This document shows positions 33,107-42,027 of a DNA stretch of 64,000 nt, in pieces (within the stretch, counting starts at the first letter, position 1; every line of letters begins with the position of its first letter). The notes beneath the pieces are model-generated. The model saw nothing but the letters and a program-made list of their open reading frames with translations, was not told the DNA's origin and did no database searches. The translations under genes were made by a program, and so were the position numbers. Origin of the DNA: Parvimonas sp035282405 (lineage in GTDB: Bacteria > Bacillota > Clostridia > Tissierellales > Peptoniphilaceae); the NCBI RefSeq assembly GCF_035282405.1, contig NZ_JAYKBP010000004.1:100697-164696 (forward strand). Direction: 5' to 3'.

Positions 33107-35095
33107 ATGGATAAAATGAAAGAAATTACAGAAAAATTAAATCTTTGGGCTTATCAGTATTATACATTAGACGAACCTATTGTAAGTGATGCTGAGTATG
33201 ATAAACTCTATGATGAACTGTTAAGATTGGAAAAAGAAACAGGAGTAATTTTACCAAATTCTCCAACTCAAAGAGTAGGTGGAGAAGTTTTAGAAAAATT
33301 TGAAAAACATACACATTTAAAAGAGCTTTACAGTTTACAAAAGGCACAAAGTTTTGAAGAACTTGAAGATTTTCATAATAGATGCAAAAAACTTTTGAAT
33401 GAATACAATTCTATAAATAGAACCAAAAAGACTTTGGAATATTATGTTGAGTATAAATTTGACGGATTAACAATAAATTTAACTTATGATAATGGAATTT
33501 TAATTTCTGCATCGACAAGAGGAAACGGAGTATATGGTGAAGAAGTTTTTGAACAAGTAAAGACAATAAAGAGTATTCCACTTAAAATTGATTATAAAGG
33601 TTTAATTGAAATACAGGGAGAGGCTATTATGCCACTTTCCGCTCTTGTAAAATATAATGAGACTGCTGAGTTACCTTTAAAAAATGCTAGGAATGCTGCT
33701 GCTGGTGCAATTAGAAATCTTGATCCTAAAAAAACTGCCAGTAGAAATTTAGATGCTTTTATTTACAATGTTGGTTTTAAGTCTGATGAACAATTCAAAA
33801 CTCAAGAACAAATGATTTCATTTTTAAAAGAAAATAAATTCAAAGTAAATGGATATGAAAAAAAATGTCTTAATATAAATGAAATTAAAGATAAAATAAA
33901 AGAAATAGAGATTTTAAGAAAAAAAGTTGATTATTTGACAGATGGTGTTGTAATTAAAGTTAACGATTTTGAACTTAGGGAATTTTTTGGATATACTAAT
34001 AAATTTCCTAGATTTGCAATAGCATACAAATTTGAAGCAGAGGAATATAGTACAATTTTAAAAGAAGTTGTGTGGAATGTGGGAAGAACAGGGAAAGTTA
34101 CTCCAACTGCAATTTTAGAACCTGTTGAAATAGGAGATGTAACTGTTCAAAGAGCAACATTAAATAATTATGATGATATTTTAAGAAAAAAAGTAAAAAT
34201 TAATTCAAGAGTTTTGATAAGACGTTCAAACGATGTTATTCCTGAAATTCTTGGAATAATGGACGAAGATAGTGAAAATGAGATAGAAATTAAAATGCCT
34301 ACACACTGTCCTTATTGTAATAGTGAATTAATTAGAGATGGAGTACATTTCTTTTGTACAAATACGCTAGCCTGTACACCACAATTAACTTCTTCACTTG
34401 TTCATTTTTCAAGTAAGAATGCAATGAATATTGAAGGACTTAGTGAAAAAACAATTGAATCATTGTTTGACAAATTAGGAGTTGATAAAGTTTATAAAAT
34501 ATACGACTTAAAATATGATGAACTTATCACTCTAGAAAAATTTAAAGATAAAAAGGTTAATAATTTACTAAACTCAATAAAAGAGAGTAAAAAGGTAAAT
34601 TTAGAGAACTTTATTTATGCACTTGGAATTAAAAATGTCGGAATTAAAACCGCAAAAGATTTAGCTAAAAAATATAAAAATTTAGATAATTTAAGAAATG
34701 CAACTGTTGAAGAACTACTACAAATTAATGATGTTGGAGATATTGTAGCTAATTCCATTTTTGAATTTTTTAATGATGAATACAGTAAAGATGCCTTAGA
34801 TAAATTACTTGAAAAAGGAATAGAAGTAGTTCCTTATGAAGAAATTTCAAAAAGTGAATTTACAGATAAGAAAATAGTAATAACAGGAACTTTTGAGAAG
34901 TATAAAAGAAAAGATTTAGAAGATATTTTTTCACAAAATGGACTTATAGTTCAATCTGCAGTAGCTAAATCTACCTACTTTTTAGTGGTAGGAGAAAAGG
35001 CTGGTTCAAAATTAAAAAAAGCACAAGAGCTTGGAATTGAAATTATTACTGAAGAAAATCTTGAAAGTTTTTTACAAAGTATTAGTCTAAAATGA
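33107..35095 (+). CDS. ligA: NAD-dependent DNA ligase
   Basis: 662 residues. Adenylation motif KFDG at 117-120 (K117 takes the AMP), the Ia region LDEPIVSDAEYD, OB fold, a four-cysteine zinc finger (CPYC ... C ... AC), helix-hairpin-helix repeats and a C-terminal BRCT domain (FTDKKIVITGTFEKYKRKDLE). Seals nicks in replication and repair. It begins 2 nt after pcrA. Confidence 0.98.
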   Translation: MDKMKEITEKLNLWAYQYYTLDEPIVSDAEYDKLYDELLRLEKETGVILPNSPTQRVGGEVLEKFEKHTHLKELYSLQKAQSFEELEDFHNRCKKLLNEYNSINRTKKTLEYYVEYKFDGLTINLTYDNGILISASTRGNGVYGEEVFEQVKTIKSIPLKIDYKGLIEIQGEAIMPLSALVKYNETAELPLKNARNAAAGAIRNLDPKKTASRNLDAFIYNVGFKSDEQFKTQEQMISFLKENKFKVNGYEKKCLNINEIKDKIKEIEILRKKVDYLTDGVVIKVNDFELREFFGYTNKFPRFAIAYKFEAEEYSTILKEVVWNVGRTGKVTPTAILEPVEIGDVTVQRATLNNYDDILRKKVKINSRVLIRRSNDVIPEILGIMDEDSENEIEIKMPTHCPYCNSELIRDGVHFFCTNTLACTPQLTSSLVHFSSKNAMNIEGLSEKTIESLFDKLGVDKVYKIYDLKYDELITLEKFKDKKVNNLLNSIKESKKVNLENFIYALGIKNVGIKTAKDLAKKYKNLDNLRNATVEELLQINDVGDIVANSIFEFFNDEYSKDALDKLLEKGIEVVPYEEISKSEFTDKKIVITGTFEKYKRKDLEDIFSQNGLIVQSAVAKSTYFLVVGEKAGSKLKKAQELGIEIITEENLESFLQSISLK

Positions 35096-35159
35096 TATAT
35101 ATTTTAATTTACCTCTATATTGATTGCAAAAAAATATTTAATATGATCTACCTAAGTAC

Positions 35160-35188
35160 TTGCAAAGGCGAGTATTCTATGATATAAT
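35160..35188 (+). promoter_or_regulatory. promoter of rpmB
   Basis: TTGCAA (35160-35165), 17 nt, TATAAT (35183-35188) with TGA extension. Confidence 0.78.
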
Positions 35189-35227
35189 ACTAATGTTAAA
35201 TTTGAGTTTGTAAAAGGAGGTATGAAA

Positions 35228-35434
35228 ATGTCAAAAAGATGTGCAATTTGTGATAAAACAAAATTATTTGGAAATAAAGTAACTTTTTCACATAGAAAGA
35301 GCAGTAGATCATGGGGAGCAAATATTAGAAAAGTTAGAGTTGTTGTTGACGGTTCTGTAAAGAGAATTAATGTTTGTACTACATGTTTAAAGAGTGGTTT
35401 TGTTGAAAGACCTTCATTTACTTCAGCTGAATAA
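35228..35434 (+). CDS. rpmB: 50S ribosomal protein L28
   Basis: 68 residues. CAICDK and CTTC pairs show a zinc-type L28; the FSHRKSSRSWGANIRKVRV core is typical. GGAGG (35216-35220) is 7 nt before ATG 35228 and only 1 nt before ATG 35222, so the later start is chosen. Single-gene unit. Confidence 0.95.
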   Translation: MSKRCAICDKTKLFGNKVTFSHRKSSRSWGANIRKVRVVVDGSVKRINVCTTCLKSGFVERPSFTSAE

Positions 35435-35452
35435 TTATAAATATGATTTTTG

Positions 35453-35479
35453 GGAAGATTTTTATCTTCCTATTTTTTT
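35453..35479 (+). terminator. intrinsic terminator after rpmB
   Basis: GGAAGAT/ATCTTCC stem (35453-35459/35464-35470) with TTTT loop and a T-run interrupted by one A. Confidence 0.82.
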
Positions 35480-35605
35480 GCTATTTTATTTAAAAAATTT
35501 TACAATTTTACATAAGAAATTTTATTTAATAATATAAAACATATTTCTACAATTTAATGATATTATTTTAAATGTAAAAATTCAAAAATTAAATCACAAA
35601 AAAAT

Positions 35606-35634
35606 TTGACTAAATGCAAAAAATATTTTATACT
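35606..35634 (+). promoter_or_regulatory. promoter of the flavoprotein-cmk-plsC-ispH block
   Basis: TTGACT (35606-35611), 17 nt, TATACT (35629-35634). The stretch 35480-35605 before it is AT-rich without visible genes. Confidence 0.65.
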
Positions 35635-35672
35635 TATATGAGTTAAATTATTAAGTTCAAGGTAGTGATTTT

Positions 35673-36893
35673 ATAAAAATAGCAGTTATTGGTGCAGGTG
35701 CATCAGGTATTATGAGTGCGATATTTTCCAAAAATGAAAACAGTGAGGTTTTTTTGTTTGATGGAAATGAAAAAATTGGAAAGAAAATTTATATCTCCGG
35801 CAAAGGAAGATGTAATATTACAAACTCAAAAGAAATTTACGAATTTTTTGATGAAATAAATAGAAATAAAAATTTTTTATATAGTAGTTTATATTCTTTT
35901 ACTAATGAAGATATTTTAACTTTTTTTAATGATAATGGACTGAAAACTAAAGTTGAACGTGGGGGAAGAGTTTTTCCGTTTTCTGATAAATCAAGTGATG
36001 TTATAAAAGTTTTGGAAAAAGTATTAAATAATAAAGGCATAAAAATTATTTTAAATATTGAAATTGAAGATGTAAAACTTATTGGAGAAAAATTTCAACT
36101 AATATGCAATAAAGATTATGGACTTTTTGATAAAGTTATATTTGCTACTGGGGGTAAATCATATCCTTTTACAGGTTCTAGGGGAAGGGGACATGAAATT
36201 TTAAAGAAGTTGGGTCATACAATAACAGATTTAAAAGCTGGACTTGTTGGAATTGATGTAAAAGAAAATATTAGGAAATATTCAGGAGTAAGTTTAAAAT
36301 TTGTAGATTTTAATATATATGGTAAAGATAAAAAGCTTTTACATTCTGAGTTTGGAGAAATGATTTTTACTCATACAGGTTTTAGTGGACCAATAGTTTT
36401 AAAATCAAGCAAGTATTTTGATAATTCAAAAGATTTTGTTATTTCAATTGATTTAAAACCTAAACTTGATCAGCATATATTGGATCTTAGATTACTAAGA
36501 GAATTTGATCAAAATAAGAATAAAAATTTAAAAAATGTTCTTTCGAATGTTTTAATAGGTTCTATGGTTGAACTTGTACTCGAAAAATCTGGAGTTAATG
36601 GAGAAATTCCAGTTAATCAGATTAATAAAGAAGATAGAAAAAAGCTTGTAGAAACTATAAAAAATTTAAAATTTAATTTTAAGAGCTTAAGACCATTAAG
36701 TGAGGCAATTATTACTATTGGGGGCGTTTCAGTTAAGGAGATTAATTCTTCTACTATGGAAAGTAAGCTTATAAAAAATTTATATATTGTAGGGGAACTA
36801 TTAGATGTAGATGCAAATACAGGTGGATATAATCTAACTATTGCATTTTCTACTGGACATTTAGCTGGAGTTTCCTGTATAGAAGGAGAGTAA
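35673..36893 (+). CDS. HI0933/BaiN-type FAD-dependent oxidoreductase, no standard start codon
   Basis: About 407 residues. The FAD-binding KIAVIGAGASG begins at codon 2 and the family blocks GKKIYISGKGRCNITNS, FATGGKSYPFTGSRGRG, MIFTHTGFSGP, ITIGGVSVKEI, LYIVGELLDVDANTGGYNL follow, so the protein is a complete two-dinucleotide-binding-type flavoprotein of unknown substrate. Between the in-frame stop at 35652 and the ATG at 35712 there is no ATG, GTG or TTG; the ATG at 35712 would remove the GAGASG loop. The position where homologues begin reads ATA (35673), 10 nt after AAGG. Either AUA initiates or the gene is impaired. Confidence 0.82.
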   Translation: MKIAVIGAGASGIMSAIFSKNENSEVFLFDGNEKIGKKIYISGKGRCNITNSKEIYEFFDEINRNKNFLYSSLYSFTNEDILTFFNDNGLKTKVERGGRVFPFSDKSSDVIKVLEKVLNNKGIKIILNIEIEDVKLIGEKFQLICNKDYGLFDKVIFATGGKSYPFTGSRGRGHEILKKLGHTITDLKAGLVGIDVKENIRKYSGVSLKFVDFNIYGKDKKLLHSEFGEMIFTHTGFSGPIVLKSSKYFDNSKDFVISIDLKPKLDQHILDLRLLREFDQNKNKNLKNVLSNVLIGSMVELVLEKSGVNGEIPVNQINKEDRKKLVETIKNLKFNFKSLRPLSEAIITIGGVSVKEINSSTMESKLIKNLYIVGELLDVDANTGGYNLTIAFSTGHLAGVSCIEGE

Positions 36894-36895
36894 TT

Positions 36896-37552
36896 ATGGA
36901 TTATATTATAGCAATAGATGGACCTTCAGGAGTTGGTAAGAGTACCATTGCAAAAAAACTTTCTAAAATTTTAAATATTAATTATATAGATACAGGAGCA
37001 ATGTATAGAGCAATTGCATTTAAACTTATTTCTAATGGTATTCCTTTAGATAACCATGATAAAATAAAGGAAATTCTTGAAAATACTGATTTTACTTATA
37101 AATCTAATTATCTTTATATGGATGGTATAAAATTAGGAAAGGAAATTAGGACTGATGAGATTTCAAAAGGGGCATCATTAGTTTCAAGTTATGATTATGT
37201 TAGAAAAAACTTAGTTTCAATTCAAAGAAAAATTGGAATGGAAGCCAGTTGTGTACTAGATGGTAGAGATGTTGGAACTGTTATTTTTCCAAAGGCAGAT
37301 TTTAAATTTTATTTAACTGCTTCTTCTAAAGAAAGGGCAAAAAGAAGATTTTTGCAAAGTGAGAGAAAAAAAGGTCTTAATTTGGAACAAGTAAGAGAAA
37401 GTATTGAAAAAAGAGATTTCGACGATATGAATAGAGAAGTATCTCCTTTAAAAAAAGCAAAAGATGCAATTGAAATAGATTCTACTGATAAGACTCTTAA
37501 AGAAACTATTTTAGAGTTTTTATCCTATATTAGAGGAGATAATAATGTATAA
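36896..37552 (+). CDS. cmk: cytidylate kinase
   Basis: 218 residues. P-loop IAIDGPSGVGKST, IDTGAMYRA, LDGRDVGTVIFP and the CMP-binding insert are all present. Phosphorylates CMP/dCMP. It starts 2 nt after the flavoprotein stop with GGAGAG and overlaps the acyltransferase by 8 nt. The cmk-plsC-ispH-rpsA order is common in clostridia. Confidence 0.96.
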   Translation: MDYIIAIDGPSGVGKSTIAKKLSKILNINYIDTGAMYRAIAFKLISNGIPLDNHDKIKEILENTDFTYKSNYLYMDGIKLGKEIRTDEISKGASLVSSYDYVRKNLVSIQRKIGMEASCVLDGRDVGTVIFPKADFKFYLTASSKERAKRRFLQSERKKGLNLEQVRESIEKRDFDDMNREVSPLKKAKDAIEIDSTDKTLKETILEFLSYIRGDNNV

Positions 37553-38135
37553 GTTTTTACTTGGGATAGTTTCTATTCTTATTAAAATTATATATAGGGT
37601 TAGAGTAAATGGAATTGAAAATTTTAAAGATGATGAGCCTATTATTATAAGTGCTAATCATATTCATATTTTTGATCCAGTAATTCTTGCTACATTAACT
37701 AAAAAACAAATATTTTTTCTTGCAAAAAAAGAACTTTTTGATAAAAAGATTTCGGCAAAATTCTTTTCAAAACTAGGTGTTATACCTATAGATAGAGAAA
37801 ATACTGATTTAAAAGCAATAAAGTCTTGCTTTAGAGTTATTAGATCAGGAAATATACTTGGAATTTTCCCTGAAGGAACTAGAGTTAAAACTATCGACAT
37901 CAACAATATGAAAAAAGGTGTAGCTTTAATTGCCTTAAAAAATAAAGTCAATATTTTGCCAATTCATATTGAAGGTACTTATAAAATCTTTTCTAAAATA
38001 ACTGTTGATATATACCCTATGATTGAAATTAGTGATTTTGAAAATATGGAGGATTCGGAGGCTATTGATAAATTGACAGAAGAATTATTTAATAAAATTT
38101 ATCAAGGAAAGTATGGAGATTTATATAGCAAATAA
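37545..38135 (+). CDS. 1-acyl-sn-glycerol-3-phosphate acyltransferase (PlsC family)
   Basis: 196 residues with an N-terminal hydrophobic segment, the catalytic HX4D motif in ANHIHIFDP, IPIDRENTDLKA and FPEGTR. Adds the second acyl chain to lysophosphatidate at the inner membrane face. SD AGAGGAG sits within the end of cmk. Confidence 0.93.
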   Translation: MYKFLLGIVSILIKIIYRVRVNGIENFKDDEPIIISANHIHIFDPVILATLTKKQIFFLAKKELFDKKISAKFFSKLGVIPIDRENTDLKAIKSCFRVIRSGNILGIFPEGTRVKTIDINNMKKGVALIALKNKVNILPIHIEGTYKIFSKITVDIYPMIEISDFENMEDSEAIDKLTEELFNKIYQGKYGDLYSK

Positions 38136-40125
38136 TGCAGGTTTTTGTTTTGGAGTAAAGCGAGCTGTAAAATTAGCCGATAAAACTTTAAATGAAAATC
38201 ATAATAATGAAAATGTGTATTCTTATGGAGAATTAATTCACAATCCACAAGTTGTTGAAAAATTTGATAAAAAAGGACTTAAAATAATAGATAAGTTTGA
38301 AGAAGAGACAAAAGGAACTATTGTTTTACGTTCTCATGGAATACATCCTAGTATAAAGAAAAAAATGGAGGAATATGGACATAAGTATATTGACTGTACT
38401 TGTCCAGTTTTATTAAATATATATAGAAAAATTGAAAAAAAAGTTGAAAATGGATATGAGATTATAATTATCGGAGATAAAAATCATCCAGAAATTAAAG
38501 CTATGGTTGGTTATTGTGGTGATAAAGTTTGTGTAATAAATACAAAAGAAGAAGCCGAAACGATAAAAAATAAAAAAAATTTATATATTATTTCACAAAC
38601 AACCAATTTAGTAGAGAAATTTTTTCAATTTTCTGATATAATAAAGGATAGGAATGAAAATGTTATAATTGAAAATACAATTTGTGATGCAACTTCAAAA
38701 AGACAAAATTCTTGCGAAGAAATTTCTAAGAAGGTGGATTGTATGATAGTTATTGGGGGATACAGTAGCTCAAATACAAATAAGCTTTATGATGTCGCCA
38801 AAAAGCATTGTAAAAATGTATATAGAATTGAAACATTTTTAGATTTGCCATTGAAAGATATGGTAAAATATAAGAAAATAGGATTAACCGCCGGTGCTTC
38901 AACTCCGGATTGGTTAATAGAGGAGGTAGTTGAAGGTATGGAAATTTTAAGCAAGGATGAATTTATGGAACAAATAGAAGGGAGTATTAAGAAAATTTAT
39001 CCAAGAGACATAGTGAAAGGAACTATAATTTATGTCACTGAAACTGAAGTTATGGTAAACATTGGTTATAGAAGTGATGGGATTATAAAACTTGATGAGT
39101 TATCTTCTGACGTTACTAAAAAACCTAAAGATTTATTTCATGAAGGACAAGAAATTGACGTTTATGTAATTAAACTTGATGATGGAGAAGGTAATGTTGT
39201 TTTATCAACTAGAAGAGTAGAATCATTAAAAGATTGGCAAAATCTTGTTGAAAAATTCAATAATAAAGAGTTGGTAGAAGCAGAAGTAGTAAAAGAAGTT
39301 AAAGGGGGCCTATTAGCTACTGTTGATGGAATTAATGCTTTTATTCCCGCAAGTCATATTACAACTAGCTTCGTAAAAGATTTTACACCATATATTGGTC
39401 AAAAATTAGAATGTGCAATAATAAATATTGATGAAAGAAAGAAGAAAGTTGTTCTTTCAAGAAGAGAAGTAGAAGAAAAAGAATTAAATGAAAAATTAGA
39501 TTTAGCTTGGAGCAAATTAGCTGTTGGTGATATTTTAACAGGAACAATTAGAAAGTTAACTGACTTTGGAGCATTTGTAAATTTAGGAGATGTTGATGGT
39601 TTAATTCATGTTTCAGATATTTCTTGGAATAGAATTAAAAAACCTTCTGATATTTTAAATGTCGGAGATAAAGTAGAAGTTGTTATTTTAAAACTTAACA
39701 GAGAAAGAAATAGAATTTCTTTAGGTTTAAAACAATTGACAAAAAAACCATTTGAATTATTCTTGGAAAATAATTCAGTTGGAGATGTAGTTACAGGTAC
39801 TGTAATTAATCTTGTTGATTTTGGTGCATTTGTTAAGTTAAAAGAAAATGTTGAAGGCTTAGTTCACATTTCTCAAATTTCTTATGACCACATTGAAAAG
39901 GCTTCAGATGTATTAAACATTGGTGATGAAGTAGAAGTAAAAATTATAAATATTGATGAAGAAAATCAAAAAATTTCTTTATCAATAAAAGAACTTCTTG
40001 AAAAACCAGTTGAAGAAACAGTTGAAGAAGAAAAAGAAGTAGTTGTAGAAGAAGAAAAAGAAGAAAAATTTGAAAATCAAGAATTGGACAATTCAATCGG
40101 TGCGTTACTTGATATAGAATTATAA
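38113..40125 (+). CDS. ispH: IspH (HMBPP reductase) fused to S1 RNA-binding domains
   Basis: 670 residues. Residues 1-280 are IspH with the cluster cysteines C12, C97 (in CTCP) and C191; it makes IPP and DMAPP in the last MEP step. Residues 300-630 hold four S1 domains (for example GTIRKLTDFGAFVNLGDVDGLIHVSDISW), then an acidic tail. The IspH-S1 fusion is known in clostridia and relatives. The gene overlaps plsC by 23 nt; SD AAGGAAA. Terminator follows. Confidence 0.96.
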   Translation: MEIYIANNAGFCFGVKRAVKLADKTLNENHNNENVYSYGELIHNPQVVEKFDKKGLKIIDKFEEETKGTIVLRSHGIHPSIKKKMEEYGHKYIDCTCPVLLNIYRKIEKKVENGYEIIIIGDKNHPEIKAMVGYCGDKVCVINTKEEAETIKNKKNLYIISQTTNLVEKFFQFSDIIKDRNENVIIENTICDATSKRQNSCEEISKKVDCMIVIGGYSSSNTNKLYDVAKKHCKNVYRIETFLDLPLKDMVKYKKIGLTAGASTPDWLIEEVVEGMEILSKDEFMEQIEGSIKKIYPRDIVKGTIIYVTETEVMVNIGYRSDGIIKLDELSSDVTKKPKDLFHEGQEIDVYVIKLDDGEGNVVLSTRRVESLKDWQNLVEKFNNKELVEAEVVKEVKGGLLATVDGINAFIPASHITTSFVKDFTPYIGQKLECAIINIDERKKKVVLSRREVEEKELNEKLDLAWSKLAVGDILTGTIRKLTDFGAFVNLGDVDGLIHVSDISWNRIKKPSDILNVGDKVEVVILKLNRERNRISLGLKQLTKKPFELFLENNSVGDVVTGTVINLVDFGAFVKLKENVEGLVHISQISYDHIEKASDVLNIGDEVEVKIINIDEENQKISLSIKELLEKPVEETVEEEKEVVVEEEKEEKFENQELDNSIGALLDIEL

Positions 40126-40140
40126 TTTTAAATTTTTTAT

Positions 40141-40174
40141 ATAGCTGTCGAAAAAATCGACAGCTATTATTTTG
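40141..40174 (+). terminator. hairpin terminator after ispH-rpsA
   Basis: Perfect 11-bp stem 40141-40151/40157-40167 with an A5 loop; tail TATTTT is only moderately T-rich. Confidence 0.75.
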
Positions 40175-40180
40175 CTCGCA

Positions 40181-40209
40181 TTGAAATAAATTTCATTAAG
40201 GTATATAAT
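40181..40209 (+). promoter_or_regulatory. promoter of the second MATE gene
   Basis: TTGAAA (40181-40186), 17 nt, TATAAT (40204-40209). It gives a leader of only about 13 nt. Confidence 0.75.
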
Positions 40210-40228
40210 TTAGTTGGAGTGATTTTTT

Positions 40229-41593
40229 ATGAATATAAAATTTTTTAATAAAAGTTCTGATGAACGACGAAATATGATTCTTAGTGAAAAAGTATTAAAG
40301 ACTATAGTTATTTTAACTATACCTATTTTTATGATGGGTTTGGTGCAATCTTTAATTCCTATTACAGATGGATTATTTTTAAATAATAAAGCGGGTTATA
40401 TTATAGCGGGAGCTATTGGATTTTCTCAATCTGTTATAAACATTTTAAATGCATTTTCACAGGGGCTAAGTGTAGCCGCTTCAGCAATGATTGGACAATT
40501 ATATGGTAAGGGAGATATAGAAAAAACTAAACAGGCTTCAGTACAAATTTTGGTTTTATCTTTTACAATAGGATTGATTTTGTCACCACTTTGTATAGTA
40601 TTATCCTATGTAATTTCAAGAGGAGTAAATGAAGAATTATCAGTACATGTTTTTCAGTATCTTGGACTATATTCTTTTGTTTTACCTTTCTTATTTATGG
40701 CAGCTATTTTTAATTCTATTAAAAATGGAACGGGTCATCCGGAAGCTCCATTTTTTCGGATGATTATTTTGTTAGTTTTTAAAGTTATTTTTAATACAAT
40801 ATTTTTGTCAATACTAAATTTAGGTGTTTTTGGTGCAGTATCTGCTTCCTTTATGTCTTACTTTTTAATTGGAATTTGGATGTATTATGATTTGTTTATA
40901 AAAAAATCTGATATGCAACTTTCTTTAAAAAACTTTAAATTTGACTTTGAGTTTATTAAAAAGACGATGAATTTAGCAATTCCTAGCATATTATCATATA
41001 TTTTAGTATATATCGGATTCTTTTTAATTAATAAAGAAGTAGTGAAATATGGATCTATTGCACTTAATGCTTCTACCATTGCTTCTAATATAAATTCAAT
41101 TTATTTCATTTTGCCAACAAGTGTTGGAACTACAGTTACAACAATGATTAGTATGAATATAGGAAACGGAAATGTAAAAAATGCAAAAAAAATATTTTAT
41201 TATGGAATTTTATTTTCTTTGATGATAGTTTTTGCTATTATTATAATTTTTACTCCTTTAAATCCTTATATTGTAGAGTTATTCCAAAAGAATCCTGAAA
41301 TTACTACTATAACTAATAAAGCTTTAACAATTTATATGTATTCTGTAATTGGATTTGGAATTTTTACAGTTGAACAAGGAGTATTTATTGGTTTGGGAAG
41401 AACGAAAATGCCTTTACTTACTGGAATAATGAGAATTTGGCTACTTAGATATATTTTTATAGTATTTACAGAAAAATATTTGGGTGTATATTCAATATTC
41501 TGGGGTAATTTATTTTCAAACTGTATGGCTGCATTTATATTTTTCTTTTTTGTTATGAAAGTAAAATGGGAATCGGCAATTAAAGATTTATAA
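40229..41593 (+). CDS. MATE family efflux transporter
   Basis: 454 residues, about 12 spans. Both halves carry MATE signatures (IPIFMMGLVQSLIPITDGLFLNN; AIPSILSYILVYIGFFLINKEVV; QGVFIGLGRTKMPL). Distinct in sequence from the reverse-strand MATE at 22882; substrate unknown. SD TTGGAG 9 nt upstream. Own promoter; followed by the Asp23 gene, which has its own promoter. Confidence 0.88.
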   Translation: MNIKFFNKSSDERRNMILSEKVLKTIVILTIPIFMMGLVQSLIPITDGLFLNNKAGYIIAGAIGFSQSVINILNAFSQGLSVAASAMIGQLYGKGDIEKTKQASVQILVLSFTIGLILSPLCIVLSYVISRGVNEELSVHVFQYLGLYSFVLPFLFMAAIFNSIKNGTGHPEAPFFRMIILLVFKVIFNTIFLSILNLGVFGAVSASFMSYFLIGIWMYYDLFIKKSDMQLSLKNFKFDFEFIKKTMNLAIPSILSYILVYIGFFLINKEVVKYGSIALNASTIASNINSIYFILPTSVGTTVTTMISMNIGNGNVKNAKKIFYYGILFSLMIVFAIIIIFTPLNPYIVELFQKNPEITTITNKALTIYMYSVIGFGIFTVEQGVFIGLGRTKMPLLTGIMRIWLLRYIFIVFTEKYLGVYSIFWGNLFSNCMAAFIFFFFVMKVKWESAIKDL

Positions 41594-41598
41594 AAATC

Positions 41599-41627
41599 TT
41601 GATTTTTTTCTTAAAATTTGATATAGT
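41599..41627 (+). promoter_or_regulatory. promoter of the Asp23-fakA-recG block
   Basis: TTGATT (41599-41604), 17 nt, TATAGT (41622-41627) with TGA extension. Confidence 0.65.
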
Positions 41628-41664
41628 AATCTATATACTTATGTATAAATTAGGAGGTTTTTTT

Positions 41665-42018
41665 ATGGAATTTAATAATAAATTAGGTAAAGTTTCTATT
41701 AATCCTGTTGTGATTAAAACAATTGTAGCTAATGTGTTAAGAGAAAGTTATGGAGTTAGTGGATTGGCTAATGTTTCTCCTAAAGATGGAATTTATCAAC
41801 TTTTGGGTTGGGATAATTCTGGTAAAGGTGTTCATGTAGTACTTAAAGAAAATAATATTTTTATAGATTTACATATTGTTACTCAATACGGAATAAAGAT
41901 ATCAACAGTCTGTGAAAATATAATAGAAAATGTAAAATATAATGTTGAAAACTTGACAGGATTAACTGTAAAAAAAGTTAATGTTAATGTGCATGGAATA
42001 AAATTAGAAGGTAATTAG
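41665..42018 (+). CDS. Asp23/Gls24 family envelope stress response protein (YloU-like)
   Basis: 117 residues. The core YGVSGLANVSPKDG ... VHVVLKENNIFIDLHIVTQYGIKI matches DUF322/Asp23 proteins. The role is not well defined; the yloU-fakA-recG order is conserved. ATG 41665 follows AGGAGG by 7 nt; a longer in-frame start at 41599 lies inside the promoter and is rejected. Confidence 0.9.
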   Translation: MEFNNKLGKVSINPVVIKTIVANVLRESYGVSGLANVSPKDGIYQLLGWDNSGKGVHVVLKENNIFIDLHIVTQYGIKISTVCENIIENVKYNVENLTGLTVKKVNVNVHGIKLEGN

Positions 42019-42027
42019 GAGGAAGTT

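Noticed and set aside
38113..40125. IspH joined to S1 domains as a novel fusion
   Set aside because: This fusion is well known in clostridia and relatives.
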